Source: Chelonobacter sp006228105 (GTDB taxonomy: Bacteria > Pseudomonadota > Gammaproteobacteria > Enterobacterales > Pasteurellaceae). From it: a DNA stretch of 64,000 nt. Below, piece after piece: positions 27,327-36,160 of the stretch. The position numbers and the translations under genes were made by a program. The notes under the pieces are model-generated. The model was not told the origin of the DNA, ran no database searches, and saw nothing but the letters and a program-made list of their open reading frames with translations. The first letter of the stretch is position 1, and each line of letters begins with the position of its first letter. The stretch lies in the NCBI RefSeq assembly GCF_006228105.1, contig NZ_VDHH01000052.1. The stretch is one strand, 5' to 3'.

Positions 27327-27755
27327 ATGTCATTTCATCTTTCCGATTCCACAAATGAGCAAGAACTTTCCGAAATTAATGTCACCCCGTTTATCGATGT
27401 AATGCTAGTGTTATTGATCATTTTTATGGTGACCATCCCGCTCACCACAGTTACCGTGCCGATTGATCTGCCAATAGCCAAAGCCAATGTTGAACCGCAA
27501 TTGGAAAAGCCTATTATTTTATCGCTTAACCAACAACAAGAGTTGTTTTTAGGCAATGAACCTCTACTTTTACACAATCTGGCAACCGCACTTGATCAAC
27601 TCACCGTCAATAATCGCGACACGGTGATTTTCTTTCAAGTAGATAAAACTATTCCCTATGAAATCTTGATGAACGTAATGAACCAACTACGTACTGCCGG
27701 TTATTTAAAAATCGGCTTGGTCGGCTTAGAGAACAAGGAACAGGCGGAAAATTGA
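27327..27755 (+). CDS. exbD: TonB-system energizer ExbD
   Basis: 142-aa partner of ExbB with a single membrane segment near residues 20-40. The conserved Asp that carries protons is in EINVTPFIDVMLVLLIIFMV. The periplasmic part is short, as usual. It lies 7 bp after exbB and overlaps the start of tonB by one base (TGATG at 27753-27757). Confidence 0.95.
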   Translation: MSFHLSDSTNEQELSEINVTPFIDVMLVLLIIFMVTIPLTTVTVPIDLPIAKANVEPQLEKPIILSLNQQQELFLGNEPLLLHNLATALDQLTVNNRDTVIFFQVDKTIPYEILMNVMNQLRTAGYLKIGLVGLENKEQAEN

Positions 27756-28582
27756 TGATTGTTGATATTCCATCACTATATCGCCTCAAAAAATATCGTA
27801 TTTGGCTGTTTAATACGATATTGGTCTGTGCTATCCACTTTTTTATTATTACTTTTATTATTAAAAAAACCGTCACCGTCATACCGCAAGCCAGCGCTGC
27901 GGTGATAGTCAATTTCTCTGATCCGCCACAATCGATTATCAGCATTGAGGAGCTCCCGCTTGGTCCACCACAAGTCATCACCCAAGACAGCCAAATTTTA
28001 GATGCTGACAACCAACCGGAAGCACTTGAAACGCCGCAACTAGAAGAGAACCCAATAATTGAAAATGCCGAGATTATCGTCAAGGCTAAACTGGAAAAAA
28101 AGCCACTTTTGAAGCAACAACCACAAGTTAAAAAGCAGCCAGATAACAATAAAAAAGCCAAAAAGCCCAGTGATATCGAATCCACTGCAACCGGACAAAC
28201 TGTTACCGCACCTGCCAACGGCAATGATCAGCAAATTGCGGCAGAATATAACAGTGAAGGCAATAGTAAAACCATTATAACCAGCTGGCAAGCCTTGCTA
28301 AGAGGGCATTTAGGCCGTTATAAACGCTACCCAGAAAATGCCTTAAAACAAAAAATCGAAGGAAAACCGATTGTCTCTGTAGAAATCGATAGACTAGGAA
28401 CTGTATTAAAAGTCACGCTTAAAAAAAGCAGTCAACACCAAGCATTGGATCAAGAAGCGATTAATACCCTTTATCGTGCTTCTCCACTCCCTAAACCGCC
28501 CGAAGAGATCATTCGGCAAAAAACCACTTTAAGATTTAGCTTACCCATTGATTTTGAAATAGAAAACAAAGCTCGCAGATAG
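27755..28582 (+). CDS. tonB: TonB energy-transducing protein
   Basis: 275 aa from the ATG at 27755; an in-frame TTG one codon upstream is the only other option. One N-terminal membrane anchor (about residues 14-37), a Pro/Glu/Lys-rich spacer (about 85-140; KKPLLKQQPQVKKQP), and a C-terminal TonB domain with RYPENALKQKIEGKPIVSVE and ASPLPKPPEEI. It spans the periplasm and passes energy from ExbBD to receptors. A tonB inside a heme operon suggests a dedicated copy, though a second genomic copy cannot be checked here. Confidence 0.94.
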   Translation: MIVDIPSLYRLKKYRIWLFNTILVCAIHFFIITFIIKKTVTVIPQASAAVIVNFSDPPQSIISIEELPLGPPQVITQDSQILDADNQPEALETPQLEENPIIENAEIIVKAKLEKKPLLKQQPQVKKQPDNNKKAKKPSDIESTATGQTVTAPANGNDQQIAAEYNSEGNSKTIITSWQALLRGHLGRYKRYPENALKQKIEGKPIVSVEIDRLGTVLKVTLKKSSQHQALDQEAINTLYRASPLPKPPEEIIRQKTTLRFSLPIDFEIENKARR

Positions 28583-28591
28583 GAAACACAT

Positions 28592-29452
28592 ATGAAAAAA
28601 CAATTTATTTTAAGCTTGCTACTATCACTCTTTTTTCTTTCTGAGGTCACTCTTGCACAACCAACGACACCGCAAAGGATTATCGCCGTCGGTGCTGGCG
28701 TAACCGAATTACTGGAGGCGCTGGATGTCGGCGATCAACTTATTGCAGTCGATTCCACTAGTCGCCGTTTTGCCGACAAATATCAGATTCCGCTGTTAGG
28801 ATATCAACGCAATTTAGCAAGTGAAGGCATTTTGGCACTGCAGCCAAACCTATTGATCGGCAGTGAAGAAATGGGACCGGAATCCGTGTTGACACAATTA
28901 CGACAAGCAAAAATCCAAATTGAAGTATTAGAGAATCCACAAAAAAACCATCAGGATTTGCAGCAACATATCCAGAGACTCGGCCAGCTGCTAGCGAAAA
29001 ACAAATCGGCAGAAAAATTATCGGCACAGGTAATGCAACAAATCCGACAGATTCAGTCCTTGCCACGCGGTAAAAATCGTGCCCTATTTTTGCTACTGTC
29101 AGATAAAGGACAACTGTCCACTGGAGGGCACCGCACCACGATTAACGGCATGCTTGATTTAATGCAATTGCATAATCTTTCGGCTGAAAAACAGGGGTAT
29201 TACGCCTATTCAATTGAGGCTGTTTTAGCATTACAGCCGGATATTTTACTGCTTTCCGAGCGAAGCCTGTCGCAGGACTTAAGCGCATTACAGAAAAAAT
29301 ATCCTTTTTTACAACAACTTAATGCCACTAATCAGGGGTGTATTTTTAGCGTCGATGGACAAGCACTGCTAGGCGGTTTTAATTTGAGCTCACTGCGCGA
29401 AAGCCAACGCATTATGCAAGCCATTGCCGACAACCAAAATTGTCTACAATGA
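28592..29452 (+). CDS. hutB: Periplasmic heme-binding protein of heme ABC transporter
   Basis: 286 aa with a signal peptide (to about residue 22, EVTLAQ) and a class III, vitamin-B12/heme type binding fold. Visible stretches include RIIAVGAGVTELLEALDVGDQL, the Tyr-bearing KYQIPLLGYQRNLASEGILAL, and LSTGGHRTTINGMLDL. The family (HutB, HmuT, PhuT) binds heme in the periplasm and gives it to HutCD. It starts 9 bp after tonB with an AGGAAA site and overlaps hutC. Confidence 0.92.
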   Translation: MKKQFILSLLLSLFFLSEVTLAQPTTPQRIIAVGAGVTELLEALDVGDQLIAVDSTSRRFADKYQIPLLGYQRNLASEGILALQPNLLIGSEEMGPESVLTQLRQAKIQIEVLENPQKNHQDLQQHIQRLGQLLAKNKSAEKLSAQVMQQIRQIQSLPRGKNRALFLLLSDKGQLSTGGHRTTINGMLDLMQLHNLSAEKQGYYAYSIEAVLALQPDILLLSERSLSQDLSALQKKYPFLQQLNATNQGCIFSVDGQALLGGFNLSSLRESQRIMQAIADNQNCLQ

Positions 29453-30462
29453 TGAAACATCACGCCTACTTTCTGGTGCTCGCTATCGGCTTGCTGTTGC
29501 TTAGCGCCATAATTCTACTCTCTCTAGTTAGCGGTGCGGTAAATACCGACCTGTGGCAAACTTTGACCGCACTTTACGGTAAAGGGGACAGCAGCACCGT
29601 TTTTATCGTACAGCAGCTACGGCTGCCCCGCACCTTACTCGGCGTCTTTATCGGTGCAATTTTAGGCTGTTGCGGTGCAGTGTTACAAGGTCTGTTCCGT
29701 AATCCTCTTGCTGATCCTGGTATTATCGGAGTCAGCGCTGGAGCAGCGTTGGGCGCTGCTATCGCTATTGTACTCTTGCCGCAAGGGATACTATTATGGA
29801 ATAAACTTAGTCTGCTTTCACTATTTTCATTTATCGGTGGTCTGCTGGCAACACTATTTGTTTACCACATCGGTAAAACTCACTACGGCACTCGAATGAC
29901 ATTGATTTTACTAAGCGGAATTGCCATCGGAGCGCTAGCATTTGCCTTTTTGGGCTTACTACAATTTATCGCAGATGACCGAGCGCTGCGGGAATTGACA
30001 ACTTGGCAGCTAGGCTCACTTGCGCATGGCAATTGCAATACGGTCATATTGTGTGCCGTAACCGCCTTTTTATTATTGACCCAATTTATGCGGCGAGCCT
30101 CTGCATTAAATGCACTGTTACTCGGTGATTTAGAAGCGCGACATTTAGGGGTCTCTGTCGAAAAAATAAAACGGTCCTGTATTATCTATACCGCACTTGG
30201 TATCGGGATTGCGGTCTCCGTTTCAGGGATGATCGGCTTTATTGGTCTAATTGTGCCGCATATTGCCCGCACTTTGCTAGGCCCGAACCACAAAACGCTG
30301 ATTCCGGTTTGTGCTTTAATCGGTGCAGTTTTACTGCTAGGCGCTGATATTTTAGCCCGTAAACTGGCTGCACCAGCAGAAATTCCAATCGGAATTCTGA
30401 CCGCACTTTTAGGTGCGCCATTTTTTATTACTCTACTGATTAAAAACAAGGGGCGATTGTAA
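29449..30462 (+). CDS. hutC: Heme ABC transporter permease
   Basis: 337-aa FecCD-type permease with about ten membrane helices. Family marks are RLPRTLLGVFIGAILGCCGAVLQGLFRNPLADPGIIGVSAG (read in parts) and the coupling segment FIGLIVPHIARTLLGPNHK near residue 250. The start is at 29449 (ATG) overlapping the hutB stop; the next ATG at 29452 is equally possible. It ends in TAATG overlap with hutD by one base. Confidence 0.93.
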   Translation: MMKHHAYFLVLAIGLLLLSAIILLSLVSGAVNTDLWQTLTALYGKGDSSTVFIVQQLRLPRTLLGVFIGAILGCCGAVLQGLFRNPLADPGIIGVSAGAALGAAIAIVLLPQGILLWNKLSLLSLFSFIGGLLATLFVYHIGKTHYGTRMTLILLSGIAIGALAFAFLGLLQFIADDRALRELTTWQLGSLAHGNCNTVILCAVTAFLLLTQFMRRASALNALLLGDLEARHLGVSVEKIKRSCIIYTALGIGIAVSVSGMIGFIGLIVPHIARTLLGPNHKTLIPVCALIGAVLLLGADILARKLAAPAEIPIGILTALLGAPFFITLLIKNKGRL

Positions 30463-31220
30463 TGTTGGAAATTAGCAGATTACAGCTTGTTATTGGAAAA
30501 AAAATCCTCCTGAATGATATCAACCTGAACTTAAAATGTGGTCACTGTATCGGCATACTTGGGGCAAACGGAGCTGGAAAATCCAGCTTACTGAAAGCTA
30601 TCGGCCAAGATCTTCCCTATACGGGAAGAATATTGTGGCAGCAAAAGCCGCTGGCTTCATTTTCCGCCAGAGAACTGGCAGAAAATATGGTATTTCTGCC
30701 ACAACACAGCAGCCTAAACTTTGCGTTTACGGTACAAGAAGTGATTGAACTAGGCTTAATACACCACCAACAACACCTTAGTCGTAGCCAGCAGCAAAGA
30801 CTATTGGCACAAGTCAGTACAGATTTTGAACTGTCGGATCTACAACAACAGAACTATCTCAAATTGTCCGGCGGCGAAAAACAACGGGTGCATGCCGCCC
30901 GCAGCTGGCTACAAATTTTATCATCGCCTACACCCAAAATCGTATTGCTGGACGAACCTAGCAGTGCACTAGATCTCAAACATCAGCATGACTTACTGCA
31001 ACAAGCAGTAAAACTAGCGGAGACACAGCATTTAGTTTTAATTGTGCTGCATGATCTAAATTTGGCAGCACGCTATTGTGATTGCTTGCTGCTGTTGCAG
31101 CAAGGCAATCTATTTGGGTATGGCACTACAGCAGATATGCTGACCGCACAAAATATTGATGAACTTTATCACTATCAAACAGAAGTTTATCAGTATAAAA
31201 ACCAGCTTCGAATCTTATAG
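30462..31220 (+). CDS. hutD: Heme ABC transporter ATP-binding protein
   Basis: 252-aa ATPase that drives heme import through HutC. Walker A GANGAGKSS (near residue 34), Q-loop FLPQHSS, signature LSGGEKQRV, Walker B IVLLDEPSSALD and switch His in VLHDLNLAARY are all present. It is the last gene of the plus-strand operon; its stop overlaps the end of convergent rnhB by six bases, with no visible terminator between them. Confidence 0.95.
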   Translation: MLEISRLQLVIGKKILLNDINLNLKCGHCIGILGANGAGKSSLLKAIGQDLPYTGRILWQQKPLASFSARELAENMVFLPQHSSLNFAFTVQEVIELGLIHHQQHLSRSQQQRLLAQVSTDFELSDLQQQNYLKLSGGEKQRVHAARSWLQILSSPTPKIVLLDEPSSALDLKHQHDLLQQAVKLAETQHLVLIVLHDLNLAARYCDCLLLLQQGNLFGYGTTADMLTAQNIDELYHYQTEVYQYKNQLRIL

Positions 31221-31814
31221 GCTTTGTAGCAAGCACTTTTTCACCGGAGCAAAGCTGCGGCGATGTTGTGGCAAAATGCCGTATTGCTGCAATTTTTCTA
31301 GGTGAAGTGCGGTCGGGTAGCCTTTGTGTTGTGCTAAGCCGTAGTGTGGATATTGCTGATCCAGCTCTGCCATTTCTTGATCGCGCGCTACTTTTGCCAA
31401 AATCGAAGCTGCGCTGATTTCAGCTACCAGACTATCACCTTTGACCACCGCTTGTGCTGGCATCAGCAATTTTGGCAATTTATTGCCATCAACTAATACA
31501 AAGTGCGGTTGAATTGGCAGGGCTTCTACTGCTCTTTGCATCGCAAGCAGGCTGGCTTGCAAAATATTCAGTTGATCAATTTCTTCTGGTTCAGCTCTGC
31601 CGAGCGCCCATGCTAAGGCATTTATTTTGATCGCTTCGGCGAGTAGCAAGCGTTTTTTTTCAGAGAGTTTTTTGGAATCGGCTAAACCAACAATCGGTTT
31701 ATTCGGATCCAAAATCACCGCAGCCGTCACCACCGCCCCGATTAGCGGCCCGCGTCCGACTTCATCGACCCCGGCAATAAGCCCGACATTGTGTGGATAT
31801 TCAAACGCTGTCAT
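31215..31814 (-). CDS. rnhB: Ribonuclease HII
   Basis: Cuts RNA and single ribonucleotides in RNA-DNA duplexes. 199 aa with the conserved IAGVDEVGRGPLIGAVVTAA near residue 15 and later acidic residues (FVLVDGNKLP and AEISAASILAKVARD). It follows lpxB with an ATGA overlap, the usual E. coli order. In E. coli dnaE comes next; here the heme operon lies instead. Confidence 0.97.
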   Translation of the reverse strand: MTAFEYPHNVGLIAGVDEVGRGPLIGAVVTAAVILDPNKPIVGLADSKKLSEKKRLLLAEAIKINALAWALGRAEPEEIDQLNILQASLLAMQRAVEALPIQPHFVLVDGNKLPKLLMPAQAVVKGDSLVAEISAASILAKVARDQEMAELDQQYPHYGLAQHKGYPTALHLEKLQQYGILPQHRRSFAPVKKCLLQSL

Positions 31815-32986
31815 TTTTGTCGCTCTTGTAACAGATCTGCCACGGCCTGTGCCGCTTGTTGATCGGCATTACAGCAGATCATTTGATGCAGTTCGGCAAA
31901 GCGCTGTTTTAAGCCCAAAGTGCGGTTTTTTGCTGCTTCGCTATCATCAAAATAGACTGCCAATTCCTCGGCTAAACGCTGAGGATTACATTCATCTTGG
32001 ATCAACTCAGGCACCAGCATTTCATCAGCCAACAGGTTCGGCAATGAGACATATTTGGTTTTCACCAAGCGTTGTGCCAGCCAGTAAGTTAGCGGCTTCA
32101 TGCGATAACCGACCACCATCGGCGATTTACACAACATACACTCCAGCGCCGCCGTGCCGGAAGCCAGCAAGGTTGCCTCCGCCACTTGCATTGCCTGCCG
32201 AGCTTGTCCGTCAAGCAAGTACATCTCTAATTCCGGTGCAACCCGCTGTTTTGCCTGCTCAAACTGCTGACGCCGTTTGGCGTTAATCAACGGCACTAAA
32301 AATTGCAAATCAGGAAAACGCTGTTTCAGCAAAAGAGCGGTCTGTAAAAATGGTTCACTGAGAAATTCCAGCTCTGAACCACGACTGCCAGGCAAAATCG
32401 CCAAATAACGCTGATTTGGATCAAGCTGTAGCTGTGCGCACGCCTGCTGACGATCGATATCTAGCGGAATCGCATCCGCCATGGTGTGTCCAACAAAACG
32501 ACACGGCACATTGAAACGGTCATAAAATGCTTTTTCAAACGGCAAAAATGCCAACACCAAATTGGTCGCTTTAGCAATTTTGAAAATCCGCTTTTGCCGC
32601 CACGCCCACACTGACGGACTGACATAATGAATGGTTTTGATCCCGTGTTGTTTCAATACGCTTTCTACGCCAAGATTAAAATCCGGCGCATCGATACCGA
32701 TAAAAATATCCGGTTTTGCCGCCAGCAGGTTTTGAATCAGCGTTTTTCGAATTTTCAGCAGACGTGGCAGGTGTTTCAGCACTTCGACCAAGCCCATCAC
32801 CGATAACGCTTCCATATCAAAGTAACTTTCTGCCCCTTCGGACAACATTTGCGGTCCGGCAATGCCGATAAAACGGGCATTCGGATAAATTTGACGCAGT
32901 GCTTTGATTAAGCCCGCACCAAGAATATCGCCGGAGATCTCACCAGCAACCAGTGCAATTAACGGAGAATTTTGTTCTGCCTGCAT
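31811..32986 (-). CDS. lpxB: Lipid-A-disaccharide synthase
   Basis: GT19 glycosyltransferase that joins UDP-2,3-diacylglucosamine and lipid X in lipid A synthesis, at the inner membrane. Start at the ATG at 32986 (MQAEQNSPLIALVAGE) with an AAGGAA site gives 391 aa; the longer frame has no such support. Marks are VAGEISGDILGAGLI, GIDAPDFNLGVE, and the C-terminal LLASGTAALECMLCKSPMVVGYR. A 123-bp spacer with a hairpin separates it from lpxA, unlike the tight E. coli arrangement. Confidence 0.97.
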   Translation of the reverse strand: MQAEQNSPLIALVAGEISGDILGAGLIKALRQIYPNARFIGIAGPQMLSEGAESYFDMEALSVMGLVEVLKHLPRLLKIRKTLIQNLLAAKPDIFIGIDAPDFNLGVESVLKQHGIKTIHYVSPSVWAWRQKRIFKIAKATNLVLAFLPFEKAFYDRFNVPCRFVGHTMADAIPLDIDRQQACAQLQLDPNQRYLAILPGSRGSELEFLSEPFLQTALLLKQRFPDLQFLVPLINAKRRQQFEQAKQRVAPELEMYLLDGQARQAMQVAEATLLASGTAALECMLCKSPMVVGYRMKPLTYWLAQRLVKTKYVSLPNLLADEMLVPELIQDECNPQRLAEELAVYFDDSEAAKNRTLGLKQRFAELHQMICCNADQQAAQAVADLLQERQK

Positions 32987-33004
32987 GCTATTTTCCTTAA
33001 AAAA

Positions 33005-33034
33005 TAACCGCACTTTTAACGTAAAGTGCGGTTA
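33005..33034. terminator. Paired uptake sequences forming a hairpin between lpxA and lpxB
   Basis: Twelve-bp perfect stem (TAACCGCACTTT / AAAGTGCGGTTA) with a 6-nt loop. Located between lpxA and lpxB, it may attenuate transcription into lpxB and also doubles the uptake signal. Confidence 0.7.
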
Positions 33035-33061
33035 GGTAAGCATTAGGAGGGATTCAAGATT

Positions 33062-33094
33062 GGAATTGTAAGGACAGATTCAATCCGCCCCTAC
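33062..33094. repeat. Degenerate copy of the GGGCGGAT/ATCCGCCCCTAC palindrome family
   Basis: One good half, AATCCGCCCCTAC (33082-33094), with a decayed partner arm (GGACAGATT) before it. The intact copies are at 43030-43137 and 51397-51415. Confidence 0.6.
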
Positions 33095-33109
33095 AACCTA
33101 AATGCGAAT

Positions 33110-33898
33110 CTAACGAATGATCCCTCGGGTTGAACGTTTAAAGAATGACAAGAAGAAGCTGACCGCTGCTTCGGTTTCGGCAATCCGTTCGATCTCAGGA
33201 ATCACTTCCTCTAACGTTTTACCACTACGATAAATCAATTTATACACATTGCGGATGGCATGCATCGCCGGTTTATCAAAACCACGGCGCTTCAGTCCTT
33301 CCAGATTAACCCCAAACGGTTGCGCATGATTGCCTTGCGCCATCACATATGGCGGCACATCTTGGCTGACCATCGAGCCACCGCCCAACATCACGTGCGC
33401 CCCGATCACCACAAATTGGTGAATTGCCGACATACCGCCGACAATCACAAAATCATCTAGCTCAACGTGCCCGGCAAGCGTGGCGTTATTAGCCAAAATA
33501 CAGCGGTTTTTAACCTGACAATCATGTGCAATATGCGCATTGATCATCAATAAGTTGTCATCACCGATACGGGTGACACCACCGCCTTGCACCGTACCAC
33601 GGTGAATCGTAACGCTTTCACGGATGCGATTGCGATCACCGATAATCGTTTTGGTCGGTTCACCGTTATATTTGAGATCCTGGTTCACTTCACCGATGCT
33701 GGCAAATTGGAAAATCTGATTATCGCAGCCGATTTGAGTATGTCCACGCACCACCACATGCGAATGCAATACGGTGCGATCACCAATTTCTACATCTGCG
33801 TCAATCAGACAGAAAGGGCCGACCACAACATCTGCGCCAATTTTAGCGCCATCTTCAATAATTGCTGAACTATGAATTTTTGCTGTTGGATGAATCAT
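33110..33898 (-). CDS. lpxA: UDP-N-acetylglucosamine acyltransferase
   Basis: First step of lipid A synthesis: moves 3-hydroxyacyl from ACP to UDP-GlcNAc. 262 aa, a left-handed beta-helix of hexapeptide repeats (for example IGADVVVGPFCLIDADVEIG). The catalytic His is in INAHIAHDCQVKN near residue 123. The fatty-acid length it prefers (C14 in many relatives) is set by one or two residues that cannot be judged safely here. It lies 23 bp after fabZ. Confidence 0.97.
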   Translation of the reverse strand: MIHPTAKIHSSAIIEDGAKIGADVVVGPFCLIDADVEIGDRTVLHSHVVVRGHTQIGCDNQIFQFASIGEVNQDLKYNGEPTKTIIGDRNRIRESVTIHRGTVQGGGVTRIGDDNLLMINAHIAHDCQVKNRCILANNATLAGHVELDDFVIVGGMSAIHQFVVIGAHVMLGGGSMVSQDVPPYVMAQGNHAQPFGVNLEGLKRRGFDKPAMHAIRNVYKLIYRSGKTLEEVIPEIERIAETEAAVSFFLSFFKRSTRGIIR

Positions 33899-33921
33899 CT
33901 TATCCTACTTATGCTGCTGGG

Positions 33922-34401
33922 TTACATTGGACGGCGTGCGCACATCAATTCGGCTTCGCACACCACTTTTCCGTCCACCGTTGCCACTCCGGTGAAACGC
34001 GTGACACCGCGACGTTCCTTAATAAAATGGACTTCCAGAATCATTTGATCACCTGGCTCAACCGGGCGTTTAAAGCGAGCATTATCGATAGCTGCAAAAT
34101 AAAATAGTTCATCTTTAGGCAATTCCAACGTTTTAAACGCCAATACGCCGGTTGCCTGTGCCATGGCTTCTAAGATTAACACGCCCGGAAAAATCGGTTT
34201 CTGAGGGAAATGCCCGGTGAAACAAGGTTCGTTAACCGTTACATTTTTCACGGCTTTCAGCCATTTCCCTTCTTCGAAATCAATGACTCTATCGACCAAT
34301 AAAAACGGATAACGATGCGGTAATAACTGCATAATTTCATTAATATCGACAATTTTTGCTTCTCTTGTCTGCAAATCAGTTTGATTGTTTTCAGTTGTCA
34401 C
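33922..34401 (-). CDS. fabZ: 3-Hydroxyacyl-ACP dehydratase FabZ
   Basis: Removes water from 3-hydroxyacyl-ACP in fatty acid elongation. The hot-dog fold core shows LLPHRYPFLLVDRVIDFEEG with the catalytic His, and GHFPQKPIFPGVLILEAMAQ with the Glu. The start is uncertain: a GTG at 34401 (VTTENNQTD, 160 aa) has an AAGGGA site and gives near-normal length; ATG codons at 34431 and 34446 would add 10 or 15 residues. It lies between lpxD and lpxA, the conserved order. Confidence 0.93.
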   Translation of the reverse strand: MTTENNQTDLQTREAKIVDINEIMQLLPHRYPFLLVDRVIDFEEGKWLKAVKNVTVNEPCFTGHFPQKPIFPGVLILEAMAQATGVLAFKTLELPKDELFYFAAIDNARFKRPVEPGDQMILEVHFIKERRGVTRFTGVATVDGKVVCEAELMCARRPM

Positions 34402-34472
34402 GATGTTTAGTTCCCTTAGTATTGTACCCATTGCTGCCACCAACAACGGGCAACAAAAATTATGCTTATCCG

Positions 34473-35501
34473 TTATATTTTATCTTGATTTCGCTCTAAC
34501 GCCTTCAAGCGACGGTTCATCTCACTAATATTTAGCGTCAACGCCGCAGTCTTGCGCCATTCTTTATTGGTTTGCAACGGAATCCCGGAAGAATAAACCC
34601 CCGGCTCAGTGATTGGACGCATCACCATTCCCATGCCGGTGACAGTCACGCCGTCGCAAATTTCCATATGTCCGTTGATCACGCTGGCTCCACCGATTAA
34701 GCAGTATTTTCCCACGGTCAGGCTGCCCGCCATAATCACACCGCCAGCCACCGCTGTACCGCTACCGATATGCACGTTATGTGCAATTTGGCACAAATTA
34801 TCGATTATCACGTTATCTTCGATGATCGTCGCATCCAAAGCACCGCGATCAATACAGGTGCAAGCACCGATTTCAACCCGATTGCCGATAATCACCTGCC
34901 CACGTTGCGGGATCTTAATCCACTTGCCTTTGTCGTTGGCATAACCAAAACCGTCAGCGCCAATCACCGCAGAAGATTGAATCAAACAATCCTGCCCGAT
35001 TTCCACTTCGTGATAGACGGTGACATTCGCCCAAAGTTGAGTACCGGCACCAATTTTGCTGTTTTTACCAATAAAACAACCGGCACCGATCACCACATTG
35101 TCAGCCAATACCACACCGTCCTCAATCACTGCATTAGCGCCGATCGAGACATTGTCGCCCAATATTACCGACGGCGACAAGACCGCACTTTTAGCAATAC
35201 CACTGGCAGCTTTCGGGGTAGCATCCATCAGCTGTGCGATCAGCGCATAAGCGATATAAGGATCGTTAACCACAATCAGATTACTGTCCGCATGACAAAA
35301 TTCAACATCTGTTTCGCTCACCAACAAACAGCCCGCCACAGATTGCTGCAAGCGTTCACGAAATTTCGCATTGGAAATAAAACTCAATTGATTCGGCTGT
35401 GCTTTATCCAACGCAGCAATGCTTTCCACCGTTGCTTCCGGATTGCCGCGTAACCGTCCACTGACATGTTCAGCAAGCTGTTGTAATCGATATTGTGCCA
35501 T
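34473..35501 (-). CDS. lpxD: UDP-3-O-acylglucosamine N-acyltransferase
   Basis: Third step of lipid A synthesis, adding the N-linked 3-hydroxyacyl chain. 342 aa: an N-terminal uridine-binding domain (to about 100), then hexapeptide beta-helix repeats, with the catalytic His in IAHNVHIGSGTAVAG near residue 240 and a C-terminal helical tail (SEMNRRLKALERNQ). Start has an AGAGGAT site; it lies 20 bp after skp. Confidence 0.97.
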   Translation of the reverse strand: MAQYRLQQLAEHVSGRLRGNPEATVESIAALDKAQPNQLSFISNAKFRERLQQSVAGCLLVSETDVEFCHADSNLIVVNDPYIAYALIAQLMDATPKAASGIAKSAVLSPSVILGDNVSIGANAVIEDGVVLADNVVIGAGCFIGKNSKIGAGTQLWANVTVYHEVEIGQDCLIQSSAVIGADGFGYANDKGKWIKIPQRGQVIIGNRVEIGACTCIDRGALDATIIEDNVIIDNLCQIAHNVHIGSGTAVAGGVIMAGSLTVGKYCLIGGASVINGHMEICDGVTVTGMGMVMRPITEPGVYSSGIPLQTNKEWRKTAALTLNISEMNRRLKALERNQDKI

Positions 35502-35521
35502 TGATATCCTCTTGCCTCGGA

Positions 35522-36052
35522 TTACTTCTTAGCTTCCGCAGGCGCTGCTGCTGGCTTAATTGCTTTTAAGACTTCTTCGGTAATATCTTTACCGGCTGCT
35601 GCATACACAACGGCGTTAGCATCTATCACATAGCTATAGTTGCCTTTAGCCGCGACTTCATTGGTGGCATTTTGAATGCTGGACAACAGTTTTGATCTTT
35701 CTTGATACTGCAGTTCTTCATTTTGAGCTTGCAGCTCTTCGGCTTGTTTTTGATAAGCTTCACGCATTTTATTAATTTCGTCTTCGCGTTTTTGGATATC
35801 GGCAGCACGCAATTTTGACGCTTCTTTTTGCAACGCTTCAATTTTGGTAACAATCGCTTTCTCGCTGGCTTGCAATTTTTCAGCCGGTGCTTTCAACTCC
35901 GCATCAATTTTAGCACCCGCCGCTTCACGATCCGGGTGGTTTTGGAATAAATAGGCCGAGTTAATAAACGCAATATTTTCTGCGGCATTTGCCAGTGAGG
36001 CGCTCAACGCCAATGCTAAAGAAAGTCCTGCGATTTTTAATGCTTTTTTCAT
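35522..36052 (-). CDS. skp: Periplasmic chaperone Skp (OmpH)
   Basis: Holds unfolded outer-membrane proteins for BamA. 176 aa with a signal peptide (cleavage after SLANA, about residue 23), a long charged coiled-coil arm (about residues 45-125) rich in Lys, Glu and Gln, and a small C-terminal body region. It lies 108 bp after bamA, as in most gamma-proteobacteria, and has an AAAGGAT ribosome site. Confidence 0.96.
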   Translation of the reverse strand: MKKALKIAGLSLALALSASLANAAENIAFINSAYLFQNHPDREAAGAKIDAELKAPAEKLQASEKAIVTKIEALQKEASKLRAADIQKREDEINKMREAYQKQAEELQAQNEELQYQERSKLLSSIQNATNEVAAKGNYSYVIDANAVVYAAAGKDITEEVLKAIKPAAAPAEAKK

Positions 36053-36160
36053 GGTATATCCTTTAAAGAAATGTAGATGGCAGATCGACCATCAATCTGC
36101 CTAGTTTATATGACGTAATTTTAACTAAAAAGTTTCAATTTACTTGTTACAATTTAAGCT

